This document shows positions 44,087-53,070 of a DNA stretch of 64,000 nucleotides, piece by piece. Numbering within the stretch: the stretch's first letter is position 1; each line of letters begins with the position of its first letter. Made by a program: the position numbers and the translations under genes. The stretch comes from Sphingobium sp. CAP-1 (GTDB taxonomy: Bacteria; Pseudomonadota; Alphaproteobacteria; Sphingomonadales; Sphingomonadaceae), in contig NZ_CP046252.1 of the NCBI RefSeq assembly GCF_009720145.1, positions 2,622,001 through 2,686,000 on the forward strand, written 5' to 3'. The notes under the pieces are model-generated. The model was not told the DNA's origin, did no database searches, and worked only from the letters and a program-made list of their open reading frames with translations.

Positions 44087-44988
44087 GCCGCGCTCCCGAC
44101 GACCAGACAGGCGAGGAACATCAGCAGGCCGGAAAAGCGGTTGGAGCGGAATTTGGCGAGCGGATCGACGCCATCCTCCTTCAATGTCGCCACCTGCCAC
44201 AGCAGATGCGCCGCCATCGGCAGCAGCGCCACCAGCGCCAGCGCCTGCGGCCGCGCCTGCCAGATCGCGCCGGCCCACAGCGCCAGCGCCAGCGCGTAGC
44301 AGAGCGTCACCCCGCCGCGCACATGCCGCCCCATCGACAGCGCGCTCGATCCGATCCCGATCAGCGCGTCATCCTCCCGGTCCTGCAACGCATAGATGGT
44401 GTCATAGCCCACCACCCAGAAGATGGTTCCGGCATAGAGCAGCAGGCCAGGCAGGGTGAGCGCGCCCGTCACCTCGCTCCACCCCACCAGCGCCGCCCAG
44501 GAAAAGACGAGGCCGAGCCAGACCTGCGGCCATCCGGTGATCCGCTTCATGAAAGGATAGGCGGCGACCAGCGCCAGACTGCCCAGCGCCACGACCTGCG
44601 CGTAAAGATGCAGTTGCAGCAGCACGATCAGGCCGATCAGGCAGAGGCCAAGCAGCCAGGCCCAGGCGACCTTGACCGACATCGCCCCGCTGGCCAGCGG
44701 CCGGGCGGCGGTGCGCGCCACCTTCCGGTCGAGATCGCGGTCGACAATGTCGTTGAACACGCAGCCCGCGCCGCGCATCGCGATGCTGCCCAGCAGCAGC
44801 CAGCCGATCAGCGGCCAGCGGGCCAATCCCCCGCCCGCCAACGCGACGGCCCACGCCCCCGGCCAGAAGAGCAGCCACCAGCCGATCGGCCGGTCGAATC
44901 GCGCCAGTTGCGCCAGGATGCGCGGGGTTTCCGGCAGCCGCGCCAGCAGGCTGCGCGCTTCGCTGTCGGGGACGATCGACTGATTCAC
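44083..44988 (-). CDS. ubiA: 4-hydroxybenzoate polyprenyltransferase UbiA
   Basis: The 301-residue membrane protein has about eight or nine helices and both Asp-rich motifs of UbiA: NDIVDRDLDRKVARTAARPLASG (first) and DTIYALQDREDD (second). It prenylates 4-hydroxybenzoate in ubiquinone synthesis. The start is a GTG at 44988. It overlaps the downstream PLD gene as GTGA and is divergent from rsmE. Confidence 0.93.
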   Translation of the reverse strand: MNQSIVPDSEARSLLARLPETPRILAQLARFDRPIGWWLLFWPGAWAVALAGGGLARWPLIGWLLLGSIAMRGAGCVFNDIVDRDLDRKVARTAARPLASGAMSVKVAWAWLLGLCLIGLIVLLQLHLYAQVVALGSLALVAAYPFMKRITGWPQVWLGLVFSWAALVGWSEVTGALTLPGLLLYAGTIFWVVGYDTIYALQDREDDALIGIGSSALSMGRHVRGGVTLCYALALALWAGAIWQARPQALALVALLPMAAHLLWQVATLKEDGVDPLAKFRSNRFSGLLMFLACLVVGSAA

Positions 44989-44995
44989 TGCGACT

Positions 44996-45023
44996 CCGTT
45001 CGGGCTGAGCTTGTCGAAGCCCC
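44996..45023. repeat. REP-like short intergenic repeat
   Basis: The sequence around CTGAGCTTGTCGAAG contains the dyad GGGCT...AGCCC with inner GCTT-GTCG-AAGC. It matches, from memory, a short imperfect-palindromic repeat scattered through sphingomonad and related genomes. It lies between the divergent ubiA and rsmE genes. No second copy was seen in the window. Confidence 0.4.
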
Positions 45024-45071
45024 TTGCTTCTCTTTAGGGAAGAACTGGCATCCGACAAGCCAAGAGAGATT

Positions 45072-45818
45072 ATGACCGCAACCCCCGCCTGGCCCCCGCA
45101 AAGCGCTCCGCGCCTCCATGTCGAAACCCGGTTGGGCGAAGGGATCGCCGTGCCGGTCGACGGCAATTCCGCCCATTACCTTATCAGCGTCATGCGGGTG
45201 AAGCCCGACGATATCGTCCTGCTGTTCGATGGCCGGTCGGGCGAATGGGCCGCACGCGCCCGCGACATCCGCAAGCGGGATCTGGTGCTGGACTGCTTGC
45301 AACAGACCAGGCCGCCCGAAATCGTCCCCGACTTCTGGCTCTGCTGCGCGCCGATCAAGAAGGGGCGGATCGACCTGATCGCGGAAAAGGCGTGCGAACT
45401 GGGCGTCGCCCGGCTCCAGCCGGTGCTGACCCGCCGTGCGGTGGTGGACAAGCTCAATCTCGACCGGTTGCACGCGCATCTGGTTGAGGCGGCCGAGCAA
45501 TGCGGCCGCACCGCGCTGCCCGACCTGGCCGACATGGTGAAGCTGGACGCGCTGCTCAAAGACTGGCCCGCTGGTCGTCACCTGTTTTTCGCGGACGAAA
45601 CCGGCGGTGCGGCGCTCGACGCGACCTTGCGCGCCCATCCCGGCCCCGCCGCCTTTCTGGTCGGGCCGGAGGGCGGCTTCGACCCGGCCGAACGCGCCGC
45701 GATCCGCGCGACGCCGGGCGCGGTGCCGGTGTCGCTTGGCCCGCGCATCCTGCGCGCGGAAACCGCTGCGATCGCGGCGACTTCCGCGTGGATGACGATC
45801 AACGGGGATTGGCAATAG
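45072..45818 (+). CDS. rsmE: 16S rRNA (uracil1498-N3)-methyltransferase RsmE
   Basis: This SPOUT-class methyltransferase of about 248 residues has the knot-region signatures LVGPEGGFDPAERAAI and SLGPRILRAETAAIA at the C terminus. An N-terminal PUA-like domain contains HYLISVMRVKPDD. It methylates U1498 of 16S rRNA. The ATG at 45072 with AGAGAG upstream is preferred to a TTG at 45024, which would add a non-conserved 16 residues. Confidence 0.93.
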   Translation: MTATPAWPPQSAPRLHVETRLGEGIAVPVDGNSAHYLISVMRVKPDDIVLLFDGRSGEWAARARDIRKRDLVLDCLQQTRPPEIVPDFWLCCAPIKKGRIDLIAEKACELGVARLQPVLTRRAVVDKLNLDRLHAHLVEAAEQCGRTALPDLADMVKLDALLKDWPAGRHLFFADETGGAALDATLRAHPGPAAFLVGPEGGFDPAERAAIRATPGAVPVSLGPRILRAETAAIAATSAWMTINGDWQ

Positions 45819-45846
45819 TTTCATTTCGCTATTGGATTGAAGGCGT

Positions 45847-45863
45847 CATAGGCAGACCCTATG
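45847..45863 (+). other. Small dyad between rsmE and gshA
   Basis: CATAGG-CAGAC-CCTATG is a perfect 6-bp dyad in the 99-base gap. It could be a short terminator stem or a regulator site. No T-run follows. Confidence 0.3.
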
Positions 45864-45917
45864 TGGTGATCGCCCGACTTTGTTTGACGGGCCGAGGGGA
45901 AAGATTAAGGGCGGGGC

Positions 45918-47291
45918 ATGAGCACCAGAACCGACTCAGGGGAGCATGATCCCGTCATCGAAAGCCGCGACCAGTTGATCGCGGCCTTTTCCAAGGGCGA
46001 AAAGCCCAAGGAACGCTGGCGCATCGGCACCGAGCATGAGAAATTCGTCTACAGCCGCAAGGATCATCACGCGCCCAGCTATGACGAACGGGGCGGCATC
46101 CATACGCTGCTGATCGGCCTGACCCGCTATGGCTGGAACCCGGTGTTCGAGGGCGAGAATATCATCGCCTTGTCGGGCGCCGACGGCACGATCAGTCTGG
46201 AACCGGCGGGCCAGCTCGAACTGTCCGGCGCGCCGCTGGAAAATCTGCACCAGACCTGCGCCGAAACCGGCCGCCATCTGGAGCAGGTGAAATATGTCGG
46301 CGACATGCTGGGCCTGGGCTTTCTGGGGCTTGGCATGTGGCCCGACAAGAGCCGTGCAGAATTGCCGATCATGCCCAAGGGCCGCTACGACATCATGCTG
46401 CGGCACATGCCACGCGTGGGATCGCTGGGCCTGGACATGATGCTGCGCACCTGCACCATCCAGACCAACCTCGACTATGGCAGCGAGGCGGACATGGCGC
46501 AGAAGTTCCGCACCTCGCTGGCGCTGCAACCGCTGGCGACCGCTTTGTTTGCCAACTCGCCCTTTACCGACGGCAAGCCCAACGGCTTCCTCTCCTATCG
46601 CAGCCATATCTGGTCGGACACCGATCCGCATCGCACGGGGATGCTACCCTTCGTGTTCGAGGACGGCTTTGGCTATGAACGCTATGCCGACTATGCGCTC
46701 GATGTGCCGATGTATTTCGTCTACCGCGACGGCAAATATATCGACGCGGCGGGCCACAGCTTCCGCGATTTCCTCGACGGCAGGCTGTCCGTCCTCCCCG
46801 GTGAAAAGCCGACCGAGAAGGATTGGGAGGATCATCTGTCCACCGCCTTCCCTGAAGTGCGGATGAAGAGCTTTCTGGAAATGCGCGGCGCCGATGGCGG
46901 GCCGTGGAATCGCATCTGTGCCTTGCCCGCTTTGTGGGTCGGCCTGCTCTACGATCAGGGCGCGCTGGACGCAGCGTGGGACGTGGTCAAGGACTGGACC
47001 ATGGAGGAACGGCAGGTGCTGCGCGACAGCGTGCCGAAGCTGGGCCTCGACGCGCCGATCGGCGGCGGCCGCAAGCTGCGCGACATTGCCGGCGAAGTGG
47101 TCGACATTGCCCGCTCCGGCCTCGCGTCGCGCGCGCGCCTCAACAGCGCGGGCGACAATGAGACGGGCTATCTCTCCTTCCTCGACGAAGTGGTGAAGTC
47201 CGGCAAGACCAATGCCGAACGCCTGCTGGAACGCTATCATGGCGAATGGCAGGGCGACCTCAGCCGCGTCTATGCGGAAGAGAGTTTCTAA
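45918..47291 (+). CDS. gshA: Glutamate-cysteine ligase (GshA, GCS2 type)
   Basis: The 457-residue enzyme is of the plant/alphaproteobacterial GCS2 type, with RIGTEHEKFVY near residue 36, DGTISLEPAGQLELSGAP, and RLNSAGDNETGYLSFLDEVV at the C-terminal end. It makes gamma-glutamylcysteine, the first step of glutathione synthesis. It ends four bases before the convergent methyltransferase gene. A promoter is likely in the 99-base gap after rsmE; a TTTGACG there could be part of a -35. Confidence 0.93.
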   Translation: MSTRTDSGEHDPVIESRDQLIAAFSKGEKPKERWRIGTEHEKFVYSRKDHHAPSYDERGGIHTLLIGLTRYGWNPVFEGENIIALSGADGTISLEPAGQLELSGAPLENLHQTCAETGRHLEQVKYVGDMLGLGFLGLGMWPDKSRAELPIMPKGRYDIMLRHMPRVGSLGLDMMLRTCTIQTNLDYGSEADMAQKFRTSLALQPLATALFANSPFTDGKPNGFLSYRSHIWSDTDPHRTGMLPFVFEDGFGYERYADYALDVPMYFVYRDGKYIDAAGHSFRDFLDGRLSVLPGEKPTEKDWEDHLSTAFPEVRMKSFLEMRGADGGPWNRICALPALWVGLLYDQGALDAAWDVVKDWTMEERQVLRDSVPKLGLDAPIGGGRKLRDIAGEVVDIARSGLASRARLNSAGDNETGYLSFLDEVVKSGKTNAERLLERYHGEWQGDLSRVYAEESF

Positions 47292-47295
47292 GGCG

Positions 47296-48597
47296 TTATT
47301 CCGCCGGCTGCGCCGACACCGCCGCGCTCTCGCGCTTCTTTCCCGTCACCCAGGCGAAGAAGCGCGGGACCGGTGCGTGGCGTTCCATCCAGTCGCTATA
47401 GGCGCGGTAATCGGGATCGGCCGACAGATGCTGTTCCTCGGTTTTCGCGCGCCAGTAATAGACCGCGTTGGTCAGTCCCAGCATCGCGCAATTGCGCACC
47501 ATGTCGGTCAGCGATCCGCTGACCGACAGGAAGGGCAGCGCCGAAAACCACCAGAAGAGATTTTTCGACAGATAGGCCGGGTGCCGGGTCCAGCGATAGG
47601 GGCCATGGGTCAATATGCCGCGATGGGTCAGGTTGGAAAAGCGGAGGCCGAACGCCACCGTCGCCCAGGCATAGAGGCCGGTCAGCAGCACCAGCCAGCC
47701 GCCCAGCAGCCATTGCAGCGCGCTCGACCCCTGCGTCCAATAATCCCATTCCGCGCCGCCGCTATGATAGTCGAGCGGCCCGCCGCCGCCCATCAGCACG
47801 AAGGGCGGATAGCACATCAACGCCGCCAGCCAGCCGCCGAGCAGCGGATTGGCGGTGCGGATATGCGAATCGAGCGGCTTGAAGGTCAATATATAGCCCA
47901 CCGTCGCCAGGCAGACATCGATCATGAACATGACCGCGATCAGAAATCCGGCCAGCGCGACCGGATTGTCCAGCGCATCCTCTATCCGCCAGTCGACCAC
48001 GCTGGCGAAATTGCCTGGCACGATCGACAGCATGAAGGCGAGGAAGAAGCCCTTCACCGCCCAGGCGCGGGCATGATGCGCCACCTGTTCCATGTCGGCC
48101 GCGCCCGCCGCGCCGCCGATCACCCACTGGCCGAAACTGTAGGAGGCGTCTCTGGGGTCTGCCAGCCGCCGGTCGATCCATAGGATATAGGGGACCGACG
48201 CCACCAGCAGCCAGGGCGCGGCGGCCAGGAACAGGTCCATCGAAAAACGGTAATTGCCGCTCCAGTACCAGCGGGCGATGCAATAGAAGATCGCGATGGC
48301 GAGCCAGGTCGCCCACAGGCCGGCGATCTTGACGAGGCTGATGTCCAGCACGTCGCGCAGCGGGCGCGGCGCGGCCTGCCAGTCGATCCCGGTCGATGCG
48401 CGGCGATGCACCTTGTCGACGATCAGCGACCACAGCACCATCGGCAGCCCGCAGGCGACCACGGCGGCCAGCCCCGCATTGGGACCGTTCATGCCATAAT
48501 GGCGCGCCACCAGCGTCCAGACGCCAAGCCCGGCCAGCCCGGCAATGCCCACGCCATGGCTGACGGCGGATTTGGGACAGGAATCGGCCTTGCTCAT
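47296..48597 (-). CDS. ICMT-like membrane methyltransferase
   Basis: The 433-residue polytopic protein has about ten membrane helices. The C-terminal part carries the isoprenylcysteine/phospholipid methyltransferase pattern GPYRWTRHPAYLSKNLFWW and a later EEQHLSADPDYRAY, the SAM-binding region of ICMT/PEMT enzymes. Bacterial members methylate diverse lipids or small substrates; the substrate here is unknown. It is longer than minimal ICMT proteins because of extra N-terminal helices. Confidence 0.7.
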   Translation of the reverse strand: MSKADSCPKSAVSHGVGIAGLAGLGVWTLVARHYGMNGPNAGLAAVVACGLPMVLWSLIVDKVHRRASTGIDWQAAPRPLRDVLDISLVKIAGLWATWLAIAIFYCIARWYWSGNYRFSMDLFLAAAPWLLVASVPYILWIDRRLADPRDASYSFGQWVIGGAAGAADMEQVAHHARAWAVKGFFLAFMLSIVPGNFASVVDWRIEDALDNPVALAGFLIAVMFMIDVCLATVGYILTFKPLDSHIRTANPLLGGWLAALMCYPPFVLMGGGGPLDYHSGGAEWDYWTQGSSALQWLLGGWLVLLTGLYAWATVAFGLRFSNLTHRGILTHGPYRWTRHPAYLSKNLFWWFSALPFLSVSGSLTDMVRNCAMLGLTNAVYYWRAKTEEQHLSADPDYRAYSDWMERHAPVPRFFAWVTGKKRESAAVSAQPAE

Positions 48598-48660
48598 GGC
48601 CGCCGCTCTAGCAGAAAATGGTAAGCAAGCGGTGAACCGGGGAGCAGCAGCGGGCGGGGG

Positions 48661-49419
48661 CTATGGCAGCGCGATCATCGATATCTGCCGCCCATAATCG
48701 CTCTCGCCGCGGTGGCAGGATCGGCGATAGCTGTAGAAACGGTCGGGCTGGCTATAGGTATCCTCGTCCAGCAGCGCGATCCGCCCGATCCCGGCGGCGG
48801 CCAGCCGCGCCGCGACATAGGCGGCGATGTCGAACTGGCAATGGCCGGGGCGTCCCGGCGTGAAGAAACGCTCATTGGCGCCGTCCTCCTCCTCGAAGCG
48901 GGCGGCGAAATCGTCCGTCACCTCATAGGAGGCGCGGCCGATGCACGGCCCGATCGCGCAGGCGATCCGGTCCGCCGAAGCCCCCAGCGCCACCATCGCC
49001 GCGATCGTCCGGTCGGTCACGCCGCCAATCGCCCCCTTCCACCCGGCATGGGCCGCGCCGACGACGCCCGCCGCCGCATCGGCGAACAGCACCGGCACGC
49101 AATCGGCGGTCAATATCCCCAGCACCAGCCCCGGCTGATCCGTGACCATCGCGTCGGCGGGCGGCCGGGCGCTGTCCGCGATCGGCGCCGTCACCGTCAC
49201 CACATCGGGCGAATGGACCTGATGCACCGTCACCAGTGGCGCGCCGGGCAGCAGCGCGTCGCGCGCCAGATCGCGGTTGCGCAGCACCGCCGCGCGCTCG
49301 TCCGCCGATCCCAGCCCGACATTCAGCCCGGCATGAACGCCCGTCGACACGCCGCCGCGCCGCCCGGCAAAGCCATGCTGCACCCCTTCCAGCCCGCGCG
49401 CGCGCAGCAATTCGATCAT
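48661..49419 (-). CDS. pgeF: Peptidoglycan editing factor PgeF (laccase-domain, YfiH family)
   Basis: The 252-residue protein has the DUF152/PgeF fold with VTVHQVHSPDVV, DCVPVLFAD, AHAGWKGAIGG and GPCIGRASYEV, including the metal-coordinating His, Cys and His positions. PgeF hydrolyses misincorporated muropeptide precursors. It is a single gene divergent from the permease gene. Confidence 0.9.
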   Translation of the reverse strand: MIELLRARGLEGVQHGFAGRRGGVSTGVHAGLNVGLGSADERAAVLRNRDLARDALLPGAPLVTVHQVHSPDVVTVTAPIADSARPPADAMVTDQPGLVLGILTADCVPVLFADAAAGVVGAAHAGWKGAIGGVTDRTIAAMVALGASADRIACAIGPCIGRASYEVTDDFAARFEEEDGANERFFTPGRPGHCQFDIAAYVAARLAAAGIGRIALLDEDTYSQPDRFYSYRRSCHRGESDYGRQISMIALP

Positions 49420-49579
49420 CGATCCGGCTCCTTGTCAGTCGGCCCCGCTATTGGACGAAGATGCCGCACTCACGCAACATACTTGCGCATGGCGGATTAG
49501 GCGATAGTCTCGCGTCCATAGCTCAAGGGGGACGGCCCCGCCGTCCGAGCAGAACAAATATGTGTAAAGGGCTTCATCC

Positions 49580-51142
49580 ATGATTTTCGGGCGCGTTAAG
49601 CCTCTCGACGCCATATTGGCGACGGCCGAGAAGAAATCGCTGCATCGGTCGCTGGGCGCATTCCAGTTGACCATGCTGGGCATCGGCGCCGTTATCGGCA
49701 CCGGCATTTTCGTGCTGACGGCGGAGGCCGCGCAAAAGGCCGGCCCCGGCATGATGCTCTCCTTCGTCATCGCCGGCTTCGTCTGCGCCGTGGCGGCGCT
49801 CTGCTATGCCGAAATGGCGGCCATGGTCCCGGTGTCCGGCTCGGCCTACACCTATAGCTACGCCGTGATGGGCGAACTCATCGCCTGGATGGTCGGCTGG
49901 GCGCTGATTCTCGAATATGCGGTCGCCGCCGGCGCGGTGTCGGTCGGCTGGTCCGGCTATGTCGTCGGCCTGATCGAACATACATTCCATCTCGACATAC
50001 CCGATCTTTTGACGCGCGGGCCGTTCGATGGCGGCATGGTCAACCTGCCGGCGATGCTGATCGCGTCGCTCGTCACCTGGCTGCTGGTCATCGGCACGAA
50101 GGAAAGCGCGACCGTCAACGCCGTGCTGGTGCTGATCAAGGTGTCGGCGCTGACCCTGTTCATCGTGCTGGCGCTGCCGGTCATCAACATGGACAAATTC
50201 ACCCCCTTCGCCCCGCTCGGCTTCTCCGGCATTTCGGCCGCCGCCGCCTCGATCTTCTTCGCCTATGTCGGCTTCGACGCGGTTTCGACCGCCGCTGAGG
50301 AAACCAAGAATCCGCAGCGCAACATGCCGATCGGCCTGATCGGATCGCTCGGCATCTGCACCATCTTCTACATGCTGGTCGCCGCCGGCGTCATCGGCAC
50401 CGTCGGCGCGCAGCCGGTCGCTGGCCCGGCCGGCGAAGTGCTGGCCCCCGGTTCGGCCGCCCTGTCGCAGCAATGCGCCGCGCTCGCCGCCGCCGGCACC
50501 GAAGCCGTCACCTGCTCGAAGGAAGCTCTGGCCTGGACGCTGCGTGAAATCGGCTGGCCCCAGATCGGCAACCTGCTCGGCCTCGCCGCCGGTCTGGCGC
50601 TGCCCTCGGTCATCCTGATGATGATGTTCGGCCAGACCCGCATCTTCTTCGTCATGAGCCGCGACGGCCTGCTGCCGGCGATGTTCTCGAAGGTGCATCC
50701 GACCTACAAGACGCCGCATGTCATCACCATCCTGACGGGCATTTTCGTCGCCCTGTTCGCCGCCTTCTTCCCGGTCGGCATTCTGGCGGACATCTCCAAC
50801 TCCGGCACGCTCTTCGCCTTCGCCGCCGTGTCGATCGCGGTGCTGCAACTGCGCAAGAGCGATCCCGACCGCGCCCGCCCGTTCCGTACCCCGGCGATCG
50901 CCATAACCGCGCCGATCGCGATCCTGGGCTGCCTCTATCTGTTCTGGAGCCTGGGCGTCGAAACCAAGCTGATGTTCGTCGGCTGGGCGGCCGTCGGCCT
51001 GATCGTCTATTTCGCCTATAGCCGCAGCCGCAGCCATGTCGGTCGCGGCGTGGTGGATGTGCCGGAGGATGATGCCGGCATCCCGCCGCAGCCGGTGCCG
51101 CCGCTGCCCGGCGCGCATACGCCGGGCGGTCAGGACGCCTGA
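49580..51142 (+). CDS. APC superfamily amino acid permease
   Basis: The 520-residue transporter has 12 or more membrane helices and the APC signature IGAVIGTGIFVLTAEAA near residues 37-53. FVGFDAVSTAAEETKNPQRNMP follows in the middle. It resembles the cationic amino acid transporter group; substrate is not assignable. It is followed by a strong terminator shared with the convergent MFS gene. Confidence 0.85.
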   Translation: MIFGRVKPLDAILATAEKKSLHRSLGAFQLTMLGIGAVIGTGIFVLTAEAAQKAGPGMMLSFVIAGFVCAVAALCYAEMAAMVPVSGSAYTYSYAVMGELIAWMVGWALILEYAVAAGAVSVGWSGYVVGLIEHTFHLDIPDLLTRGPFDGGMVNLPAMLIASLVTWLLVIGTKESATVNAVLVLIKVSALTLFIVLALPVINMDKFTPFAPLGFSGISAAAASIFFAYVGFDAVSTAAEETKNPQRNMPIGLIGSLGICTIFYMLVAAGVIGTVGAQPVAGPAGEVLAPGSAALSQQCAALAAAGTEAVTCSKEALAWTLREIGWPQIGNLLGLAAGLALPSVILMMMFGQTRIFFVMSRDGLLPAMFSKVHPTYKTPHVITILTGIFVALFAAFFPVGILADISNSGTLFAFAAVSIAVLQLRKSDPDRARPFRTPAIAITAPIAILGCLYLFWSLGVETKLMFVGWAAVGLIVYFAYSRSRSHVGRGVVDVPEDDAGIPPQPVPPLPGAHTPGGQDA

Positions 51143-51152
51143 TCGGAATGAG

Positions 51153-51182
51153 AAAAAGGGGCGGGAAACCGCCCCTTTTTTT
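51153..51182 (+). terminator. Bidirectional rho-independent terminator
   Basis: AAAAAGGGGCGG-gaaa-CCGCCCC followed by a run of seven T and preceded by five A lies between the convergent permease and MFS genes. It can end transcription in both directions. Confidence 0.85.
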
Positions 51183-51187
51183 ATCGC

Positions 51188-52456
51188 TCAGTGGAAATCC
51201 ACCTCATGCTCGCGCAACGCGCCATGATGCGGCCGGGTGAACAGCTTGCCCCGCTCCGCCCAGATCACGATCAGGAAGGACAGCGAACCGAACACCAGCA
51301 GGCCCAGGGTGAAGGGCAGGGTGGTGCCGTCGAAGGCGCGGCCGACAAGGCTGCCCAGCGCACTCGACAAAGCGGTGGTCAGGAACGCCTGAAAGGAGGA
51401 GGCTACCCCGGCGCCCTTGTGGAACGGCTCCATCGAAATGGCGCTGAAATTGGAGGCGGTGAACGCCACCGTCATCATCGTCATCGCCTGTAACAGCATG
51501 AAGGTGATCAGTGTCTCCTGCCCGATCAGGATCACCACCACATGGACGCCGGCGATCAGGATGAAGGCGAGCAAGGCGCTCTGGCTCATCCGCCGCGCGC
51601 CAAAGCGCGACACCAGCCGGCTGTTGATCAGGCTGCCGACCCCCATGGCGCCGGCGATCGTGGCAAAGCCGATCGGGAAGATTTTTTCGGCATGAAACAC
51701 GTCGAAGAAAATCTGCTGGATCGACAGGATGAAGCCGATCAGCCCGCCCATCACCACCCCGCTCGCCAGCATATAGCCGATCGAACTGCGCGTGCGAATC
51801 ACGGTGCCGACCGTGCGCAGCAGCGCGCCGGGCGTGATTTTGATGCGGTTTTCCGGGTGCAGCGTTTCCGGCATCCGCGCCAGCATCCAGAGCAGGATCA
51901 GGCTGGCCAGGATCACCAGCGCCCAGAAAATCCACCGCCATGGCGCCACCCACAGGATGGCCTGGCCGAAACTGGGCGCCATCACCGGGATCAGCATGAA
52001 CACGGCGAAGATCAGCGACATGACCCGCGCCATGGCGTCGCCGCGAAACTGGTCGCGGATGATGCCGACGGTGATGACGCGGCTTGCCCCGGCAAAGAAT
52101 CCGGCGCTGATCCGTCCGATCAGCAACATCGCGAAACTTTGCGCGCTGGCGCAGATGACGGTGGACAGGATGAACAGCGCCATTGCCATGCCCAGCACCC
52201 GTTTCCGTCCGAAACGGTCGGACAGCACGCCGAACAGCAGCGATCCGAAACCCAGTCCCAGAAAATAGAAGCTGATGATGAACTGCCGGTCATTGGGATG
52301 CGGGATCGCCAGATCGCGCCCGATCTCCGGCAGCGCGGGCAGCATCGGGTCGGTCGACAGCGCGTTCATCGCCATCAGACAGGCGCACAGCAGCACAAAT
52401 TCGCGAAACTGGATCGCGCGTGAAGGGGCGGGGGCGGAAGGGACCGGCTCGTTCAT
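51188..52456 (-). CDS. Bcr/CflA family MFS drug efflux transporter
   Basis: The 422-residue protein has 12 predicted helices and the Bcr/CflA-like motif MNALSTDPMLPALPEIGRDL after helix 1. The MFS A motif GVLSDRFGRKRVLG is between helices 2 and 3. Relatives export drugs such as bicyclomycin or chloramphenicol. It is monocistronic and divergent from the Sel1-like gene. Confidence 0.86.
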   Translation of the reverse strand: MNEPVPSAPAPSRAIQFREFVLLCACLMAMNALSTDPMLPALPEIGRDLAIPHPNDRQFIISFYFLGLGFGSLLFGVLSDRFGRKRVLGMAMALFILSTVICASAQSFAMLLIGRISAGFFAGASRVITVGIIRDQFRGDAMARVMSLIFAVFMLIPVMAPSFGQAILWVAPWRWIFWALVILASLILLWMLARMPETLHPENRIKITPGALLRTVGTVIRTRSSIGYMLASGVVMGGLIGFILSIQQIFFDVFHAEKIFPIGFATIAGAMGVGSLINSRLVSRFGARRMSQSALLAFILIAGVHVVVILIGQETLITFMLLQAMTMMTVAFTASNFSAISMEPFHKGAGVASSFQAFLTTALSSALGSLVGRAFDGTTLPFTLGLLVFGSLSFLIVIWAERGKLFTRPHHGALREHEVDFH

Positions 52457-52528
52457 GCGGCGGCTATGGGCGTAATGAACCGCTTATACCAGTCCCAATC
52501 CGCTACGGATTGTGGCGGTGATCGATAG

Positions 52529-52541
52529 TTTTCCGGGAAAA
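52529..52541. promoter_or_regulatory. Perfect dyad in the MFS/Sel1 divergent region
   Basis: TTTTCC-G-GGAAAA lies in the 219-base divergent region and is AT-flanked. It could be a regulator site for either gene. No matching regulator is adjacent. Confidence 0.3.
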
Positions 52542-52675
52542 ATCGGTCGTCTACGCACGGGCAATAAAGGCAAATAGGACGTTAACCATTTTTTATCGCT
52601 TCCCGGTCCAACCTGCCAGCCATGGAAAAAGGGGTCGAAATCCATTGAGCTAGGGATGAACAGGGGAAAGACATC

Positions 52676-52972
52676 ATGGGCAACAGCATCAAGAGCGCGC
52701 AATTTCTGATGGAGGCCCGCCGGTCGCGGGCGGCATATGGATCGGCGGAGGATTGTTTCGATCTGGGCGTCGCCTATAGCTGCGGCGCCGGCGACCTGCC
52801 GGTCGATTTCATCGAAGCGCATAAATGGTTCAACCTCGCCGCATCGCGGGGCAGCGAACAGGGCCAGTCGATGCGCGCCGAAATCGCCGAGGAAATGACC
52901 GCGCGCGAAATCGCCGAGGCGCAGCGTCAGGCCCGCGCCATCATCGCCGCCACCCAGATGCGCGCCGCCTAG
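52676..52972 (+). CDS. Small Sel1-repeat-like protein
   Basis: The 98-residue protein has one Sel1/TPR-like unit (SAEDCFDLGVAYSCGAG...FIEAHKWFNLAASRGSEQGQSMRAEIAEEM), a common protein-binding alpha-helical repeat. A helical tail follows. No signal peptide is evident. Function is unknown. It has its own upstream region with a good AT-rich spacer and is followed by a long dyad. Confidence 0.75.
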   Translation: MGNSIKSAQFLMEARRSRAAYGSAEDCFDLGVAYSCGAGDLPVDFIEAHKWFNLAASRGSEQGQSMRAEIAEEMTAREIAEAQRQARAIIAATQMRAA

Positions 52973-52973
52973 A

Positions 52974-53016
52974 GTGATTTCAAGTCAGATGGAACATCTG
53001 GCGACTCGGAAATCAC
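52974..53016. repeat. Long imperfect dyad downstream of the Sel1-like gene
   Basis: Perfect 8-bp arms GTGATTTC (52974-52981) and GAAATCAC (53009-53016) enclose AGTC/GACT and a 5-bp AGATG-gaa-CATCT stem. It is AT-rich and lies in the 97-base gap before the convergent acyltransferase gene. It may be a terminator, a REP-like element or a MITE remnant. Confidence 0.5.
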
Positions 53017-53035
53017 GGAAAACAAAAGATAATTA

Positions 53036-53070
53036 TGAATCTGCCGATTCAATCTAATCTGAACATGTTC
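53036..53070. other. Second dyad TGAATC-N4-GATTCA and palindrome GAACATGTTC
   Basis: TGAATC-tgcc-GATTCA (53036-53051) is followed by a direct AATCT repeat and the palindrome GAACATGTTC (53061-53070), which reaches the stop of the acyltransferase gene. The palindrome does not fit the alphaproteobacterial LexA spacing. Function is unclear. Confidence 0.35.

Noticed and set aside
53061..53070. GAACATGTTC considered as a LexA box
   Set aside because: The alphaproteobacterial SOS box has a GTTC-N7-GTTC type spacing, which this palindrome lacks, and it sits at a gene end.
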